A DNA stretch of 64,000 nucleotides from Companilactobacillus heilongjiangensis (lineage in GTDB: Bacteria; Bacillota; Bacilli; Lactobacillales; Lactobacillaceae): assembly GCF_000831645.3 (NCBI RefSeq), contig NZ_CP012559.1:806001-870000 (forward strand). The letters are read 5' to 3'. Each line of letters begins with the position of its first letter. Within the stretch, counting starts at the first letter, position 1. The translations under genes were made by a program, and so were the position numbers. Under the pieces are notes generated by a model. It worked only from the letters and a program-made list of their open reading frames with translations, was not told the DNA's origin and searched no databases. This document shows, in pieces, positions 1 to 9,333 of this stretch.

Positions 1-195
1 GTCCCACAGAACTCAGGAGCTCTATATAACGTAACCTCAGTTCTTGATACATATATCTTTAACGGATTAACATCTACCGGTGACATTGGTATGTCCAGTG
101 CAGCCAGTCTTTATCAGTCAGTTGTTGGATGTGTCCTCTTAGTTTCAACCAACGCACTTGTTAGAAAACTTGATGGCGATTCAGCACTATTCTAG
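1..195 (+). CDS. Sugar ABC transporter permease, LplB-like (3' end only)
   Basis: This is the last 64 codons of a reading frame that enters from the left edge and stops with TAG at 193-195. It ends in a hydrophobic segment (SVVGCVLLVSTNALVRKL) typical of the last membrane helix of LplB/YtcP-type permeases. The next gene, 15 bp on, is the partner permease and then comes the binding lipoprotein, the usual order of this ABC family. The protein would form half of the membrane channel of a carbohydrate importer. The N-terminus and the EAA loop lie outside the window, so the family call rests mainly on context. Confidence 0.75.
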   Translation, partial: VPQNSGALYNVTSVLDTYIFNGLTSTGDIGMSSAASLYQSVVGCVLLVSTNALVRKLDGDSALF

Positions 196-210
196 GAAGG
201 AGAATTGAAA

Positions 211-1137
211 TTGATTAATAAGAAGAAAAAGAAAATTGATAGCGTTTCAGTTCACTCCTTTAGTAAAGGTGCTGATTTATTCTTCAATATAATTGTTGCG
301 ATATTCGCTATCTCATGTTTGATTCCATTGTTCTTCGTTGTGGTAATTTCATTGACAGACGAAAATGCTTTGGCAACATATGGTTACAGACTCTGGCCGA
401 AAGTTTGGAGTTTTGCAGGTTACAGATATCTTGCAACTATGGGTGTAGAGTTACTTAGATCACTCTGGGTATCCATCTTAGTTACAGTTGTTGGTACATT
501 GATCAACTCAACATTCACATCAACTTATGCCTATGCAATTTCAAGAAACACTTTTAAATATCGTCGTTTCTTCACGGTTTTCTGTTTGATCACGATGTTG
601 TTCTCACCTGGTATGGTTGCTAACTATATCGTTGTAACTAACTTCTTGCACTTGAAAGATACACTTTGGGCTTTGATATTGCCAATGGCCGTCAGTCCAT
701 TCAATATCATAGTTATGCGGACATTCTTTAAACGACAAGTTTCTGAATCAATTATCGAATCAGCCCGTATCGATGGTGCGAGTGAATTAAGAATCTTTAC
801 GCAAATCGTTATTCCACTAGCAGTACCTGGTATCGCAACAATCAGTTTGTTCGCTGCCTTAGGATACTGGAATGATTGGTTCAACGCCTTGCTATATATC
901 CAAAGCGACAACTTGATTCCATTGCAATACTTATTGATGAAGATTCAAGCAAATATCGAAATGCTTTCGGCAAGTTCTGGTATGGGTTCACAATTTGGTG
1001 GCAGTTTACTAGCAATTCCGAAGGAAGCAACAAGAATGGCCATGGTTGTTATTGCCACATTACCAATCGCAGTCAGCTATCCATTCTTCCAGAAATACTT
1101 TGTCCGTGGTCTAACCATCGGTGGTGTTAAGGAATAA
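211..1137 (+). CDS. Carbohydrate ABC transporter permease, LplC/YtcP-like
   Basis: The product is an integral membrane permease of about 308 residues with about six hydrophobic segments. It carries the binding-protein-dependent transport (BPD_transp_1) EAA-loop signature SARIDGAS near residue 185, which docks on the ATPase. It would pair with the upstream permease to form the channel fed by the lipoprotein encoded 33 bp downstream. I prefer the TTG at 211 because AAGGAG at 197-202 is 8 bases away; an in-frame TTG at 205 is only 2 bases from it. No ATPase gene is present, which is normal for this family because a shared MsmK-type ATPase is used. The substrate cannot be read from the sequence. 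Confidence 0.9.
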   Translation: MINKKKKKIDSVSVHSFSKGADLFFNIIVAIFAISCLIPLFFVVVISLTDENALATYGYRLWPKVWSFAGYRYLATMGVELLRSLWVSILVTVVGTLINSTFTSTYAYAISRNTFKYRRFFTVFCLITMLFSPGMVANYIVVTNFLHLKDTLWALILPMAVSPFNIIVMRTFFKRQVSESIIESARIDGASELRIFTQIVIPLAVPGIATISLFAALGYWNDWFNALLYIQSDNLIPLQYLLMKIQANIEMLSASSGMGSQFGGSLLAIPKEATRMAMVVIATLPIAVSYPFFQKYFVRGLTIGGVKE

Positions 1138-1170
1138 CTTTTATAAAAATTCAGTATCGGGGGATACAAA

Positions 1171-2625
1171 ATGAAAAAATGGGTTAAACGTGTCGTAGGA
1201 TTGTCACTTTTAGCTGTCACAGCTGTAGGATTAACAGCTTGTGGATCAAAGAAATCAGCCAGTGACAATGGCACACCAACATTGTTAATGTATCAAATTG
1301 GTGATAAACCAAAGAATTACGATAAGTTGATTGCCAACACGAATAAGGTTCTTGAGAAAAAGGCCGGAGCTAAGTTGAAGATTCAATATATCGGCTGGGG
1401 TGATTACAAGCAAAAGATGTCAGTTATCGTTTCATCTGGTGAAAAGTATGATATTGCCAAAGCTGATAACTATGCGGTTAATGCTCAAAAAGGTGCATAT
1501 ACTGATTTAACATCAATGCTACCTAAGTACGCTAAATCAGCTTATGAAGGCTTAGATCCAGCTTATATCAAAGGTAACAAGATTGACGGTAAGCTTTATG
1601 CAATGCCAATCAACTCCAATGTTTATTCAACACAAGTTATCTCATTTAATAAAAAATACTTAGACAAGTACAACATTAATGTTGATAACATCAAGTCATA
1701 CGATGATTTGGAAGATGCATTTAATCAATTCCATTCTCAAAACAAGAAAGTTTTAACATTCTCAACTGGTCCTAATTTACGTATCGGTTCTAACCTTGAT
1801 TTTGCAATCGACCAAAACTATCCATTTGCAGTTAATGCGGTTGATAACGGTAAGAAGATCATTAACCCCTATGATGACCCAGCTTATGTAGCAACATTGA
1901 AGAAGTTCCACGAATACTACAAGAAGGGCTACATTGCTAAAGATGCAGCGACTGACAACACAGACCGCCCATTGAGTGGTGACACATGGTTCGCTAGACA
2001 AGAAACACAAGGACCATTCGATTACGGTGACCACCAATTATCACAAACAGCTGGACAAGAAATTGTTTCAAGAGCCATTAGTCCTGCAATCAAGTCAACA
2101 GCTCAAGCACAAATGTACAACTATGTTGTAAGTAACAACTCTGACAATAAAGAAAAAGCAGTTAAAGTTCTTGGCGTTATGAACAGTGACCCAGAAGTTC
2201 TAAACGGTTTGGTTTACGGTGAAAAAGGTGAAGCTTGGAAGTATGTTGAAGACGACAAACGTGTTGAACTACTTAAAGGCTACAAAGAAGGTTACCATTC
2301 AGCACCATGGCAAACAGGTGATAACAACAAGATCACACCTACAAAGAATATAACTGATGAAATGATTCAAACACGTATCCAAGATACAAAAGATGCCATC
2401 ACATCTCCAATCCTTGGATTCCAATTCAAGACAAAGAACGTTAAGACTGAATTGACAAATATTTCAAATGTTATGAACAAGTATCTAGCCGGTCTACAAA
2501 CTGGTACATCAGATCCAGAAACAACAATTCCTAAGATGAACAAAGAATTGAAGAAAGCTGGATATGACAAGGTACAAAAGGAAATGCAATCACAATATGA
2601 TTCATTCCTAAAGGACCAAAAATAG
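1171..2625 (+). CDS. Extracellular sugar-binding lipoprotein of an ABC importer (LplA-like)
   Basis: The 484-residue protein starts with a lipoprotein signal peptide: basic MKKWVKR, a hydrophobic stretch and the lipobox LTAC, with the lipidated cysteine at residue 24. The rest looks like a family 1 solute-binding protein of the LplA/YtcQ kind, with the long C-terminal region often seen in DUF3502-containing members. It would sit on the outer face of the membrane, capture a carbohydrate and deliver it to the two permeases encoded just upstream. A strong terminator follows at 2657-2697, so this is probably the last gene of the transport operon. The sugar is unknown; the GH1 enzyme further down suggests a beta-glucoside or related oligosaccharide. 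Confidence 0.88.
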   Translation: MKKWVKRVVGLSLLAVTAVGLTACGSKKSASDNGTPTLLMYQIGDKPKNYDKLIANTNKVLEKKAGAKLKIQYIGWGDYKQKMSVIVSSGEKYDIAKADNYAVNAQKGAYTDLTSMLPKYAKSAYEGLDPAYIKGNKIDGKLYAMPINSNVYSTQVISFNKKYLDKYNINVDNIKSYDDLEDAFNQFHSQNKKVLTFSTGPNLRIGSNLDFAIDQNYPFAVNAVDNGKKIINPYDDPAYVATLKKFHEYYKKGYIAKDAATDNTDRPLSGDTWFARQETQGPFDYGDHQLSQTAGQEIVSRAISPAIKSTAQAQMYNYVVSNNSDNKEKAVKVLGVMNSDPEVLNGLVYGEKGEAWKYVEDDKRVELLKGYKEGYHSAPWQTGDNNKITPTKNITDEMIQTRIQDTKDAITSPILGFQFKTKNVKTELTNISNVMNKYLAGLQTGTSDPETTIPKMNKELKKAGYDKVQKEMQSQYDSFLKDQK

Positions 2626-2656
2626 TTTAAAACTCCCCTAATTCAAATAAAAAAAT

Positions 2657-2697
2657 AATAAAGAGAGGCTGAGACGACGTCTCAACCTCTCTTTATT
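2657..2697 (+). terminator. Intrinsic terminator after the ABC transport operon
   Basis: A perfect stem AATAAAGAGAGG pairs with CCTCTCTTTATT around a GAGACGACGTCTC apex. It sits 31 bp after the binding-protein stop codon and is directly followed by a palindromic element. Confidence 0.8.
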
Positions 2698-2710
2698 GCT
2701 ACAAAGGTTT

Positions 2711-2898
2711 GCCGTCTCCAGAGCTGAGAGTATTTTTACCCGCTATGCGGACCGGTCCGAGCCAAAGGGCGGTCTCGAACCTCGGTTTGAAGCCTTACCA
2801 AAGACCGGTAAGGCTCCAAACTCGCCCGGTGGTGTAAGAGCTAAAGCTCTAACGCCACACCCACAGCGGGTAAAATACTCTCAGCTCTTCCGACTAAT
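2711..2898 (+). repeat. Interspersed palindromic element, copy 1 (subtype A, forward)
   Basis: Forward orientation is defined here as the end GCCGTCTCC on the left and TTCCGACTA on the right. Outer arms AGAGCTGAGAGTATT and AATACTCTCAGCTCT pair. Inside are three hairpins: the core GAGCCAAAGGGCGGTCTC, the stem AGCCTTACC with GGTAAGGCT, and the stem AGAGC-TAAA-GCTCT flanked by GGTG/CGCC. The copy starts 13 bp behind a terminator. Small open frames inside it are a by-product of GC-rich palindromes and are not genes. The stretch 2899-3058 between this copy and the next shows nothing recognisable. Confidence 0.92.
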
Positions 2899-3058
2899 TT
2901 GTAACGATGAATAAGTATTAATCTTAATAATTTAATTTCTAAGTATGATTCAACATTTATGTTTAACGTATGTGTCGTGTCATCTTTTAGATAAGAGCGT
3001 CTACATTAACTAATATATTGATACATTTGAAGGTAATGCTAGTATCAAAAATAACCCT

Positions 3059-3240
3059 AGCCGGAGGTTGTCATAAATATAGTCAGCAGTGAAGGTGGCG
3101 TTATTGCTTTAGCAATTACACCACAGGACGAGTTTTGAAATTCGAGTGGTCTTCTCGAAGTTCAAAATCGAGGTTCGAGACCGCACTTTGGCTCGAACCG
3201 GTCCTCACAGCAGACTATATTTCTGACAACCGGAGGCGGC
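3059..3240 (-). repeat. Interspersed palindromic element, copy 2 (subtype B, reverse)
   Basis: Subtype B has a different outer stem (GGTTGTCAGAAATATAGTC pairing with its partner arm) and a second hairpin built on TTTTGAACTTCGAG / CTCGAATTTCAAAA. It still carries the core hairpin GAGCCAAAGTGCGGTCTCG. It lies 30 bp before the yesL-like gene and would be in its leader if transcription starts further upstream. Confidence 0.9.
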
Positions 3241-3270
3241 ATATTTAAAAAAGAAAACAGAGGTAGAGAT

Positions 3271-3873
3271 ATGGTTTCCCAAGCTGTTCAACAATTGTTT
3301 ATTAAAGCGTATACGATCATTAAATTAAATCTATTGTTCTGGGCATTAAGCTTTGCCGGAGGACTGGTTCTCGGTATTGGACCAAGTTTGATGGTTGTGA
3401 ATGAACTGTTCTTTGATAATGGATATGACTATGGTCAAATGACTTGGAAAAAAGCGTGGAAATTGTTCAAGCAGAATTTTTCAATTGGGAATAGGTTATT
3501 CTACTCATTTTTCGCGGTAGCATTTATACTAAGTTATAGTTTGTTCTTATCAGTTCAAGTGCCCGGTTTGCTATTTATTGTAATCGATTTCATCATCGCG
3601 ATTGTGCTATTAGCTATCATCTGCATTTATGCTTACACATTGAATATTAAAGCTGGTTTCGATATCAATGTTATCAACAGTTTCAAGTTGGCCTGTGCAC
3701 ATTATTTCTTCAATTTCTTCGACAACTTGAAACAGTTGCTTGGTTTGATAGTTATTTTAGGAATTACTTACAAGTTCCTCGGATTGATTCTTTTCGCAAC
3801 AGTCAGTCTGATAGTAATTTATACACAATTTGTCGGTCAAAACTGGATTAAGCATGTGGACGAGTTGAATTAA
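3271..3873 (+). CDS. YesL-like membrane protein (DUF624)
   Basis: The 200-residue protein has four to five hydrophobic helices and the N-terminal pattern of the DUF624/YesL family, including LGIGPSLM followed by a charged amphipathic stretch. Members are usually encoded beside YesM/YesN-type two-component systems and sugar ABC importers, and that is the case here: the kinase starts 15 bp after its stop. The biochemical role of the family is not established. AGAGG stands 7 bases before the ATG. It is the first gene of a compact group running through to the ROK kinase at 9330. Confidence 0.8.
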   Translation: MVSQAVQQLFIKAYTIIKLNLLFWALSFAGGLVLGIGPSLMVVNELFFDNGYDYGQMTWKKAWKLFKQNFSIGNRLFYSFFAVAFILSYSLFLSVQVPGLLFIVIDFIIAIVLLAIICIYAYTLNIKAGFDINVINSFKLACAHYFFNFFDNLKQLLGLIVILGITYKFLGLILFATVSLIVIYTQFVGQNWIKHVDELN

Positions 3874-3887
3874 TTGGGGTTATAAAT

Positions 3888-5588
3888 ATGATTGATAATC
3901 ATTACAATCTTCAAAAGTTAATGACGTTTTACATTAAGGTAATGGTAATCACCATTACCTTATTTGCGGTTTTGATGTCTGCTTTCAGAATCGTTGATAT
4001 TTATGTTGAAAAGGATCAGACGTTGGATGAGGGTATCAATCGTAGTTCGGCAATTGTCGAATCGCAGCAGAATCAAGTTGATAATTTAACGAAAAATATC
4101 AATCAGAGTCAGGATCGAGTCGCTAACTTGGAAGCTTTTTTCCGAATGAATCCGGAAGATTATCTAGATTACAGTCAAGATCATTCCAGTAGCAGTTACT
4201 TCTATTATTTGCCCAATCAAGTATCTGATTTCTTGAGAAATAGTAAGGCTACAAAGGTGACGTTGTCGTTAAATCAAGAGGCTGAGTCGATTAGTATGAA
4301 TTCACAGAATCTCAGTGGAAAAAAGGTTGCAGCCAAAGAAACTGTTTCAAAAGGATTGTACTATGGCACATCACTGATCAATGATTCGACATATCAACCT
4401 TACGGCTCAGTTATTGTAAATTTTGGTCCGCATGCTTTGAATACTTCACTGAATCAGGCACATAACAGTTCAGGGATGCAGCTGTTTGTTGTCACGAGTG
4501 TGGGAAGAATCAGATATAGTTATCACCCTGAACTTTTAACGGTGGCAAAGAAGAGTTTGATTAATAATCCTAAGCAAGGTAAAAGTCTGATTCATTCGCT
4601 GGAGGATAGGTATTTTGTGAAGACACAAAAAGCCGATAACCAAGATGATATTGTGGCTTTGGTGCCCAAATATGTGGTGTATCGGAAGATAGTTTTGACT
4701 ATTTTATTCTTCATATTGTTGGCTGTTATCGTTGACTTTTTCTTATGGTGGACGTTGAAATATGTTTTCCATAACTACACGTTACATTTGGAATCGATGA
4801 CTAAGGCGATGGAAAAAGTTTCTGGGGGCGATTTGAAGACGAGAATTCCCGTTCCTAGTGAAGAGGGCGAGCTGAATACATTGGCTACCGGAGTCAACGA
4901 CATGTTGGATGCGATTGACCAATATGTTTTGCAGATATATCAATTGGAATTGGCGCAAAAAGATGCCAATATGAAGGCTTTACAATCACAGATAAATCCA
5001 CATTTCTTATATAATACTCTCGAGTACATTCGGATGTACGCAATCAATGAAGGTCAGACGGAACTAGCTGATGTGGTGTTTAATTTTGCCAGTTTATTGA
5101 GGAATAACATTAGTCAGGAAAGTACGGTCACATTGGAGAAAGAGTTTGAGTTTGCGGAAAAGTATATTTATCTTTATCAGATGCGTTTTCCAGATCAGTT
5201 AGGTTATCAGCTTAATTTGGCGGATGAGTTGAAAGAGTTGCGTGTACCTAAGTTTATCGTTCAGCCATTGGTTGAAAATTACTTTAAGCATGGTATCGAT
5301 CTAGAACGTTTCGACAATGCAATTCATATTAAGGCTCGAAGAAAAGCCAATACCGTTCTGATTTCAGTTTCCGACAATGGGACACCGATGACTTCTGAAC
5401 AGTTGGAGAAACTCAACGGAAAATTGTCGGCACAGGGGAATGATTTGGTAAAAGGTGATATGTCGATTGGATTGATGAATGTTAAAGCCCGCATGACTGG
5501 AGCATTTGGAAATGATTTTGAAATGAAAGTTATGAACAACGACTTTGGTGGGGTCACAGTAACGATGCAGATATTTTTGGAGGGGTAA
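3888..5588 (+). CDS. Sensor histidine kinase, YesM-like
   Basis: The 566-residue kinase has a first membrane helix near residues 15-35, an extracellular sensor region of about 230 residues, a second helix near 268-290, a HAMP linker, then the His_kinase domain with INPHFLYN (phospho-acceptor His near residue 371) and a HATPase_c domain with the N-box LVENYFKHG near 460 and GLMNVKARM downstream. This is the LytS/YesM class. It would sense an extracellular sugar or the loaded binding protein and phosphorylate the regulator encoded 3 bp downstream. The ligand cannot be inferred from the sequence. Confidence 0.92.
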   Translation: MIDNHYNLQKLMTFYIKVMVITITLFAVLMSAFRIVDIYVEKDQTLDEGINRSSAIVESQQNQVDNLTKNINQSQDRVANLEAFFRMNPEDYLDYSQDHSSSSYFYYLPNQVSDFLRNSKATKVTLSLNQEAESISMNSQNLSGKKVAAKETVSKGLYYGTSLINDSTYQPYGSVIVNFGPHALNTSLNQAHNSSGMQLFVVTSVGRIRYSYHPELLTVAKKSLINNPKQGKSLIHSLEDRYFVKTQKADNQDDIVALVPKYVVYRKIVLTILFFILLAVIVDFFLWWTLKYVFHNYTLHLESMTKAMEKVSGGDLKTRIPVPSEEGELNTLATGVNDMLDAIDQYVLQIYQLELAQKDANMKALQSQINPHFLYNTLEYIRMYAINEGQTELADVVFNFASLLRNNISQESTVTLEKEFEFAEKYIYLYQMRFPDQLGYQLNLADELKELRVPKFIVQPLVENYFKHGIDLERFDNAIHIKARRKANTVLISVSDNGTPMTSEQLEKLNGKLSAQGNDLVKGDMSIGLMNVKARMTGAFGNDFEMKVMNNDFGGVTVTMQIFLEG

Positions 5589-5591
5589 AAT

Positions 5592-7061
5592 ATGTACTCA
5601 GTTCTGATTGTTGACGACGAATATATGATTTTAAAGGGATTAGAGAAGATCATTAAATGGTCTGACTATAGTTTTGAAATTGTTAAAGCAGCACGTAATT
5701 CGAAACAGGCATTGGAATTTTTGGAGGATAACGATGTCGATTTGATAATAACTGACGTTAATATGCCGAGAATCAGTGGCTTAGATTTAATTGAAATGGC
5801 TCAGGATAAAGGTAAAAAGTTTGAATTCATGATCCTTTCAGGTTATCAGGAATTCGATTACGTTAGAACTGGTTTACAACTAGGCGCTATCGATTATATT
5901 TTGAAACCGGTTGATTCGAAGGCATTGGTGGCGTCTTTAGCCAAGGTTAAGAATATTTTGGATTCACAGACGGCCATTCAAAAAGCGTCAGTTGTTTCAT
6001 TAAATGCGCAAATGCAGCGACTGTTTGAAAACGATATTGACCGTTCAGAGATCAGTTCGTTATTTCATCAATTGCGTATCACACCGGATATTATCAAGAG
6101 CGGCATGACTGTCATTGCCTGCAATCGTCTGAATGATTTTTCGAAAGTTGAACAATTATGTCAGCAATATGGCCAAGTATTGAGTTTTGAACACAATCGC
6201 CATCTATTTATCGGATTCGTGGGCGGTCGAGGGCTGTTATTGAAATTCGTACGTGAGTTGGAAGATAAGTGTTACATCACGGGTGAGTCGTTTATTACCG
6301 TTGGCGAAACGGTCTACGATTGGCAAAATATTAGTCAGAGTTATGAACAGGCAGCGCGTCTTTCCAAAATATATAAGTTTTATGAAAAAAGTAATAAATT
6401 TAGTAATAATAACTTACGTGTCGATTGGCTAAAACAAGCTACTTTGCCAAAAGTGTCACTTGTAAAGATTAAGCAGGCGATTGCTTTGGGTGAGTACGAG
6501 CAGTTGATGGATGAGTTGAAAAGTATTTTTAGCGATTTAACTAGTCGCGGTGCCAGTCCATCGTATGTCCGACAAATTGCCTTTCTGGTTTATTCAGAAT
6601 TAAATGTCAAAGTTAATTTTGATGAACAGACGTACCAGGAATATGTGGTCAGAATTAATAACGCCGATGATTTGCAGAGTCTGGTAGATATTTCTTCAGA
6701 AGTAATCAAACAACTATCTCAAAAAATCGATGATCAAAAGTATTCTGAAAATATCAAACAAGTTATGTCACTGATTCATAAAGATTTTAATGACGACTTG
6801 AGTTTGAAATTAGTTTCAGATGAATTACATTTGAATCCAGATTATCTAGGTCAATTATTCAAAAAAGAAGCCAAGATGAGTTTTTCAAAGTATCTCAATG
6901 AATATCGAATTCAACAAGCACAGGAATTATTACGAAATACTAACCAAAGTATTGCTGAAATTGCAGATAATGTTGGATACACAACAACAGCTTATTTCTA
7001 CCGTAATTTCAAATCTATCTGTGGATTGTCACCAAAAGAGTATCGAAAAAAATACATTTAA
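5592..7061 (+). CDS. AraC-type response regulator, YesN-like
   Basis: Residues 1-120 form a receiver domain with acidic residues D8/D9, the phospho-acceptor D55 in ITDVNMPR and lysine in LKPVD. The final 100 residues form an AraC/XylS double helix-turn-helix ending in GYTTTAYFYRNFKSICGLSPKEYRKKY. The long middle region is typical of YesN regulators. Its start is 3 bp after the kinase stop, with GAGGGG as ribosome site, so the two are translated together. It probably activates the ABC importer upstream and the GH1 gene downstream in response to sugar. Confidence 0.92.
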   Translation: MYSVLIVDDEYMILKGLEKIIKWSDYSFEIVKAARNSKQALEFLEDNDVDLIITDVNMPRISGLDLIEMAQDKGKKFEFMILSGYQEFDYVRTGLQLGAIDYILKPVDSKALVASLAKVKNILDSQTAIQKASVVSLNAQMQRLFENDIDRSEISSLFHQLRITPDIIKSGMTVIACNRLNDFSKVEQLCQQYGQVLSFEHNRHLFIGFVGGRGLLLKFVRELEDKCYITGESFITVGETVYDWQNISQSYEQAARLSKIYKFYEKSNKFSNNNLRVDWLKQATLPKVSLVKIKQAIALGEYEQLMDELKSIFSDLTSRGASPSYVRQIAFLVYSELNVKVNFDEQTYQEYVVRINNADDLQSLVDISSEVIKQLSQKIDDQKYSENIKQVMSLIHKDFNDDLSLKLVSDELHLNPDYLGQLFKKEAKMSFSKYLNEYRIQQAQELLRNTNQSIAEIADNVGYTTTAYFYRNFKSICGLSPKEYRKKYI

Positions 7062-7073
7062 AGGAAAAATATT

Positions 7074-8459
7074 ATGCTGAAATTTCCCAAAGAATTCCTC
7101 TGGGGGGCTGCTGCCTCCGCTCCACAAACTGAAGGACATAGCTTGATGAACGGCAAATCTGCCACAACTTGGGACAAGTGGTTTGAGATGAGTCCGGAAA
7201 AATTCAATGATAATCAAGGTCCCAGCAATACTTCTAATACGTATGAAATGTATCGTGAAGATGTTGCCAATATGAAAAAAATTGGTCTCAACTCTTATCG
7301 AACATCGATTTCATGGGCTCGTTTGTTACCAGATGGGCAGAATTTGAATCAAGAGGCCGTTGATTTTTATCGGGCATATTTTCAAGCGATGTTGGATAAC
7401 GGTATTAAACCAATTATCAATCTTTTTCACTTTGATATGCCTTGGTGGTTGATGGAAAAAGGTGGTTGGGAAAATCGAGAGTCTGTCGATGCATTTGGAT
7501 TTTATGCGAAAACTGCCTTCGAGCAATTTGGGGATTTAATAACTGAATGGACAACTTTTAATGAACCAATGGTGCATGTTGAATGTGGTTATTTGTATAA
7601 GTTTCATTACCCAGAAGTAGTCGATATGAAGCGTGCCGTGCAAGTAGGATACAACACTTTGATGGCGCATGTTATGGCGGTGAATGAATTTCGCAACAGT
7701 GGAATTAATGGTCGTATTGGGATTATTTTGAATGTTTTGCCAGCATATAGCCGTAGTGATGACCACGCTGATTTGCAAGCCAAGAAGGCATCAGATTTAA
7801 TCAACACACAGAGTTTTCTGGACCCAGCCGTGTTAGGAAAGGTACCGGAAGAATTAATTGAATTATTCAAACAAAATAATTTGTTGCCCACAACCGAATT
7901 GGAAGATGCTAAGTTAATAAAATTCAATACGGTTGATTTTATCGGTATCAATTATTACCAACCAAGACGTGTTCAAGCTCCAACTAATCCTAAAATTCCT
8001 GCCGAAATGCCTGAAGATTTATATGAACCGTATGATTGGCCGGACAAGGAAATCAATCCTTATCGTGGTTGGGAAATTTATCCTCGTGCTTTATTCGACA
8101 TTGCGATGATGATGAAGGATAAGTATCACAATATTCCTTGGTATGTGAGTGAAAATGGTATGGGAGTAGCAGATGAAGCACGTTTTAAAGATGATTCAGG
8201 TATGATTGACGATCAATATCGAATTGACTTTATCAAAGAGCATTTGGAACAATTACATCGTGGAATCGAAGCTGGCAGCAACTGTTTTGGCTATCATATG
8301 TGGACCTATATCGACTGCTGGTCATGGCTCAATGGTTATCGCAATCGCTACGGCTTTTACAGTGTGGATTTAGATGATAATTATAAGCGAACAGTTAAAA
8401 AGAGTGGTTTGTGGTTTAAAGAATTGACAAAAAATAATGGCTTTGAACTGGAGAAATAA
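7074..8459 (+). CDS. GH1 family beta-glycosidase
   Basis: The 461-residue cytoplasmic enzyme shows the complete GH1 pattern: N-terminal FPKEFLWGAAASAPQTEG, acid/base E164 in TTFNEP and nucleophile E360 in VSENG. GH1 enzymes cleave beta-glucosides or beta-galactosides with or without a 6-phosphate. In phospho-enzymes a Ser, Lys and Tyr bind the phosphate; here the matching positions are S417, N424 and Y426 in SWLNGYRNRYG, so the lysine is replaced by Asn. With an ABC importer (which does not phosphorylate) and a ROK kinase next door, hydrolysis of an unphosphorylated glucoside followed by kinase action is plausible. AAAGGA precedes the ATG. Confidence 0.9.
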   Translation: MLKFPKEFLWGAAASAPQTEGHSLMNGKSATTWDKWFEMSPEKFNDNQGPSNTSNTYEMYREDVANMKKIGLNSYRTSISWARLLPDGQNLNQEAVDFYRAYFQAMLDNGIKPIINLFHFDMPWWLMEKGGWENRESVDAFGFYAKTAFEQFGDLITEWTTFNEPMVHVECGYLYKFHYPEVVDMKRAVQVGYNTLMAHVMAVNEFRNSGINGRIGIILNVLPAYSRSDDHADLQAKKASDLINTQSFLDPAVLGKVPEELIELFKQNNLLPTTELEDAKLIKFNTVDFIGINYYQPRRVQAPTNPKIPAEMPEDLYEPYDWPDKEINPYRGWEIYPRALFDIAMMMKDKYHNIPWYVSENGMGVADEARFKDDSGMIDDQYRIDFIKEHLEQLHRGIEAGSNCFGYHMWTYIDCWSWLNGYRNRYGFYSVDLDDNYKRTVKKSGLWFKELTKNNGFELEK

Positions 8460-8460
8460 C

Positions 8461-9330
8461 ATGGAGCAAATAGTATCGATCGATGTTGGTGGAACAAGTA
8501 TTAAATATGGACTTTGGAATGAGAGCGAACAGTCGCTGTCATCTAAAGGTAAAGTTGCCACTCCTAAGGATTTATCAGGGTTTTATGATGTCATTAAAGA
8601 AATTGTGACAAAGTTTGATGATGAACAAGTTGATGGCGTGGGATTCAGTATTCCCGGTGCAGTCGATCAAAAAACGGGTGTCATTGGTGGAATTAGTGCA
8701 TTGCCATATATTCACAACTTCCCAATTCAAGCAGAGTTAGAAAATCTTTTGAATTTAACAGTGACAATGGAAAATGATGCCAACTGTGCTGCACTAGCCG
8801 AAGTTGCTGTCGGTGCCGCTTCTGATATGAATGACGTTATCTTTATTATTATTGGTACAGGTGTCGGTGGAGCAGTTGTGTTGAATCGCCAAGTTATTCA
8901 CGGCAAGCATTTGTTAGGCGGCGAGTTTGGGATGATTCTTGATGATAAAAATGAGCGTCTCAGTTTACGTGGCACAGCGGTACACATGGCGGAACGTTAT
9001 AATGGTGATTCCGGTCAAAAGTTCACTGGTCAGGAAGTTTTTGAATTAGCTGAACAGGGTGATGCAGTGGCTCAACGATATACTGATGACGTCTATCAAA
9101 ATTTGGCACGTGCCATCTATAATTTGCAGTTTGTGGTTGATCCCGAAGCTGTGATAATTGGTGGTGGAGTGTCTGCTAATAGTAATTTTATTCAAAAATT
9201 AGATACAGAGATAAAGAATTTAGTTAAGGGCGTTGACGATATTAAGATTGTTCCAACATTGATTGCGGCCGAATATCATAATGATGCTAATTTGATAGGG
9301 TCGGCATATAACTTTTTTAATAAGCATTAA
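8461..9330 (+). CDS. ROK family sugar kinase
   Basis: The 289-residue protein starts with the phosphate-binding motif SIDVGGTSIKYG and has the ROK pattern VENDANCAALAE, IGTGVGGAVV and GGEFGMI. There is no N-terminal helix-turn-helix, so it is a kinase and not a repressor. The CxCGxxGCxE zinc motif of glucokinases is missing. It would phosphorylate the hexose released by the GH1 enzyme whose stop codon is 1 bp upstream. I chose ATG 8461 because GGAG lies 7 bases upstream, inside the end of the GH1 gene, which implies translational coupling; a longer frame from 8437 adds eight residues without family similarity. Confidence 0.88.
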   Translation: MEQIVSIDVGGTSIKYGLWNESEQSLSSKGKVATPKDLSGFYDVIKEIVTKFDDEQVDGVGFSIPGAVDQKTGVIGGISALPYIHNFPIQAELENLLNLTVTMENDANCAALAEVAVGAASDMNDVIFIIIGTGVGGAVVLNRQVIHGKHLLGGEFGMILDDKNERLSLRGTAVHMAERYNGDSGQKFTGQEVFELAEQGDAVAQRYTDDVYQNLARAIYNLQFVVDPEAVIIGGGVSANSNFIQKLDTEIKNLVKGVDDIKIVPTLIAAEYHNDANLIGSAYNFFNKH

Positions 9331-9333
9331 TTT

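Noticed and set aside
2711-2898. Three-hairpin fold as a tRNA or tmRNA gene
   Set aside because: Arm lengths, loops and the absence of T-loop and anticodon features exclude a tRNA.
2696-2914. Open frames within palindromic elements (also at 10626-10811, 12960-13187, 23436-23663, 31350-31574, 40923-41111, 49713-49910, 58664-58957, 59737-59958)
   Set aside because: They arise because the GC-rich elements lack stop codons in some frames; they have no ribosome sites, differ in frame between copies, and change length with hairpin size.
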